NCBI GenBank assembly: GCA_022561415.1
Contig: JADFRH010000176.1
Location: forward strand, 1 to 5,277
Direction: 5' to 3'
DNA length: 5,277 nt
DNA from: Planctomycetota bacterium
Lineage (GTDB): Bacteria; Planctomycetota; Phycisphaerae; UBA1845
Shown here: in pieces, positions 5,218 to 5,277 of the stretch
How positions within the stretch are numbered: the stretch's first letter is position 1
Layout: each line of letters starts with the position of its first letter
Translations under genes and position numbers: made by a program
The notes under the pieces: model-generated
The model's database searches: none
Seen by the model: the letters and a program-made list of their open reading frames with translations, nothing else
Told to the model about the DNA's origin: nothing

Positions 5218-5277
5218 ATGAAACGCCACGAGCTCATGGACGAGCAATGGGCGTTGGTCGAGCCGATGGTGCCACCG
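5218..5277 (+). CDS. IS5-family transposase, N-terminal fragment
   Basis: The first 20 codons read MKRHELMDEQW then ALVEPMVPP; the gene leaves the window at its right edge. The pattern 'DEQWALxEPxxPP' is the hallmark N-terminal region (DUF4096-type) of IS5-family transposases, in which it precedes the DDE catalytic domain. The enzyme would bind the element's inverted repeats and carry out cut-and-paste transposition. ATG 5218 is supported by a strong AGGGAGGT ribosome binding site (5202-5209) at an 8-base spacing, the best such site in the window and unlike the weak or absent sites of the neighbouring genes, which fits a gene that moved in. Whether the full gene is intact, or split by the frameshift some IS5 members use, cannot be judged here. 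Confidence 0.85.
   Translation, partial: MKRHELMDEQWALVEPMVPP

Larger units (their letters stand above)
5154..5277 (+). mobile_element. Left end of an IS5-family insertion sequence (partial)
   Basis: A transposase start typical of IS5-type elements (5218 onward) is preceded by a 60-base leader beginning near GGCTCTGTCTGAAAAC (5154-5169), which looks like the terminal inverted repeat of elements in this family (TCTGAAAA is a common part of such ends). The bases CTAG (5151-5154) at the junction fit the YTAR-type target known for the IS5 group, so the exact first base of the element is 5154 or 5155. The element continues beyond the right edge, so the matching right end and the target duplication cannot be seen. 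It lies in intergenic DNA and does not break a visible gene. Confidence 0.7.

Overview
The window is GC-rich bacterial chromosome, most likely from the Planctomycetota (Phycisphaerae-like). Three things suggest this: a membrane protein with two tandem CxxC-x11-CxxC zinc ribbons of the 'CGxDLRG...CPxCG' type, a heptosyltransferase-like GT9 protein with the 'NDAGPRHI' and 'CGPC..R.CP..H..C' motifs, and weak or absent Shine-Dalgarno sites before most genes. The taxon is inferred from protein style, not from a marker gene.

Left part (1-2276, minus strand): a lipopolysaccharide core gene cluster read right to left. A promoter at 2248-2276 sits almost on top of the start of a GT9 heptosyltransferase-like gene (984-2237). 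It is followed by a WaaP/InaA-type LPS core kinase (88-894), whose stop overlaps the start of a GT4-like glycosyltransferase by 4 bases (ATGA). Only the first 30 codons of the GT4 gene are in the window. The order transferase, sugar kinase, transferase resembles the waa (rfa) core clusters of Gram-negative bacteria, so the proteins probably add and phosphorylate inner-core sugars at the cytoplasmic face of the inner membrane. The GT9 gene carries an extra, in-frame, double-hairpin segment of about 38 codons.

Middle (2368-3408, minus strand): a double zinc-ribbon, multi-pass membrane protein of unknown function. It is divergent from an M20-family metallopeptidase (3598-4977, plus strand) that keeps the full two-metal active site. 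The 189-base gap between them holds a possible promoter for the peptidase.

Right part (4978-5277): a repeat-rich intergenic stretch with several palindromes, then the left end of an IS5-type insertion sequence. Its transposase start is visible, and the ribosome binding site lies inside a hairpin. Two palindromes far apart in the window (978-995 and 5011-5028) share one consensus with a compensating base-pair change, which points to a dispersed REP-like repeat family.

No rRNA, tRNA, CRISPR array or defence system was seen. The gene content is mostly ordinary housekeeping and envelope biology. The more interesting signals are the repeats and the expression signals.
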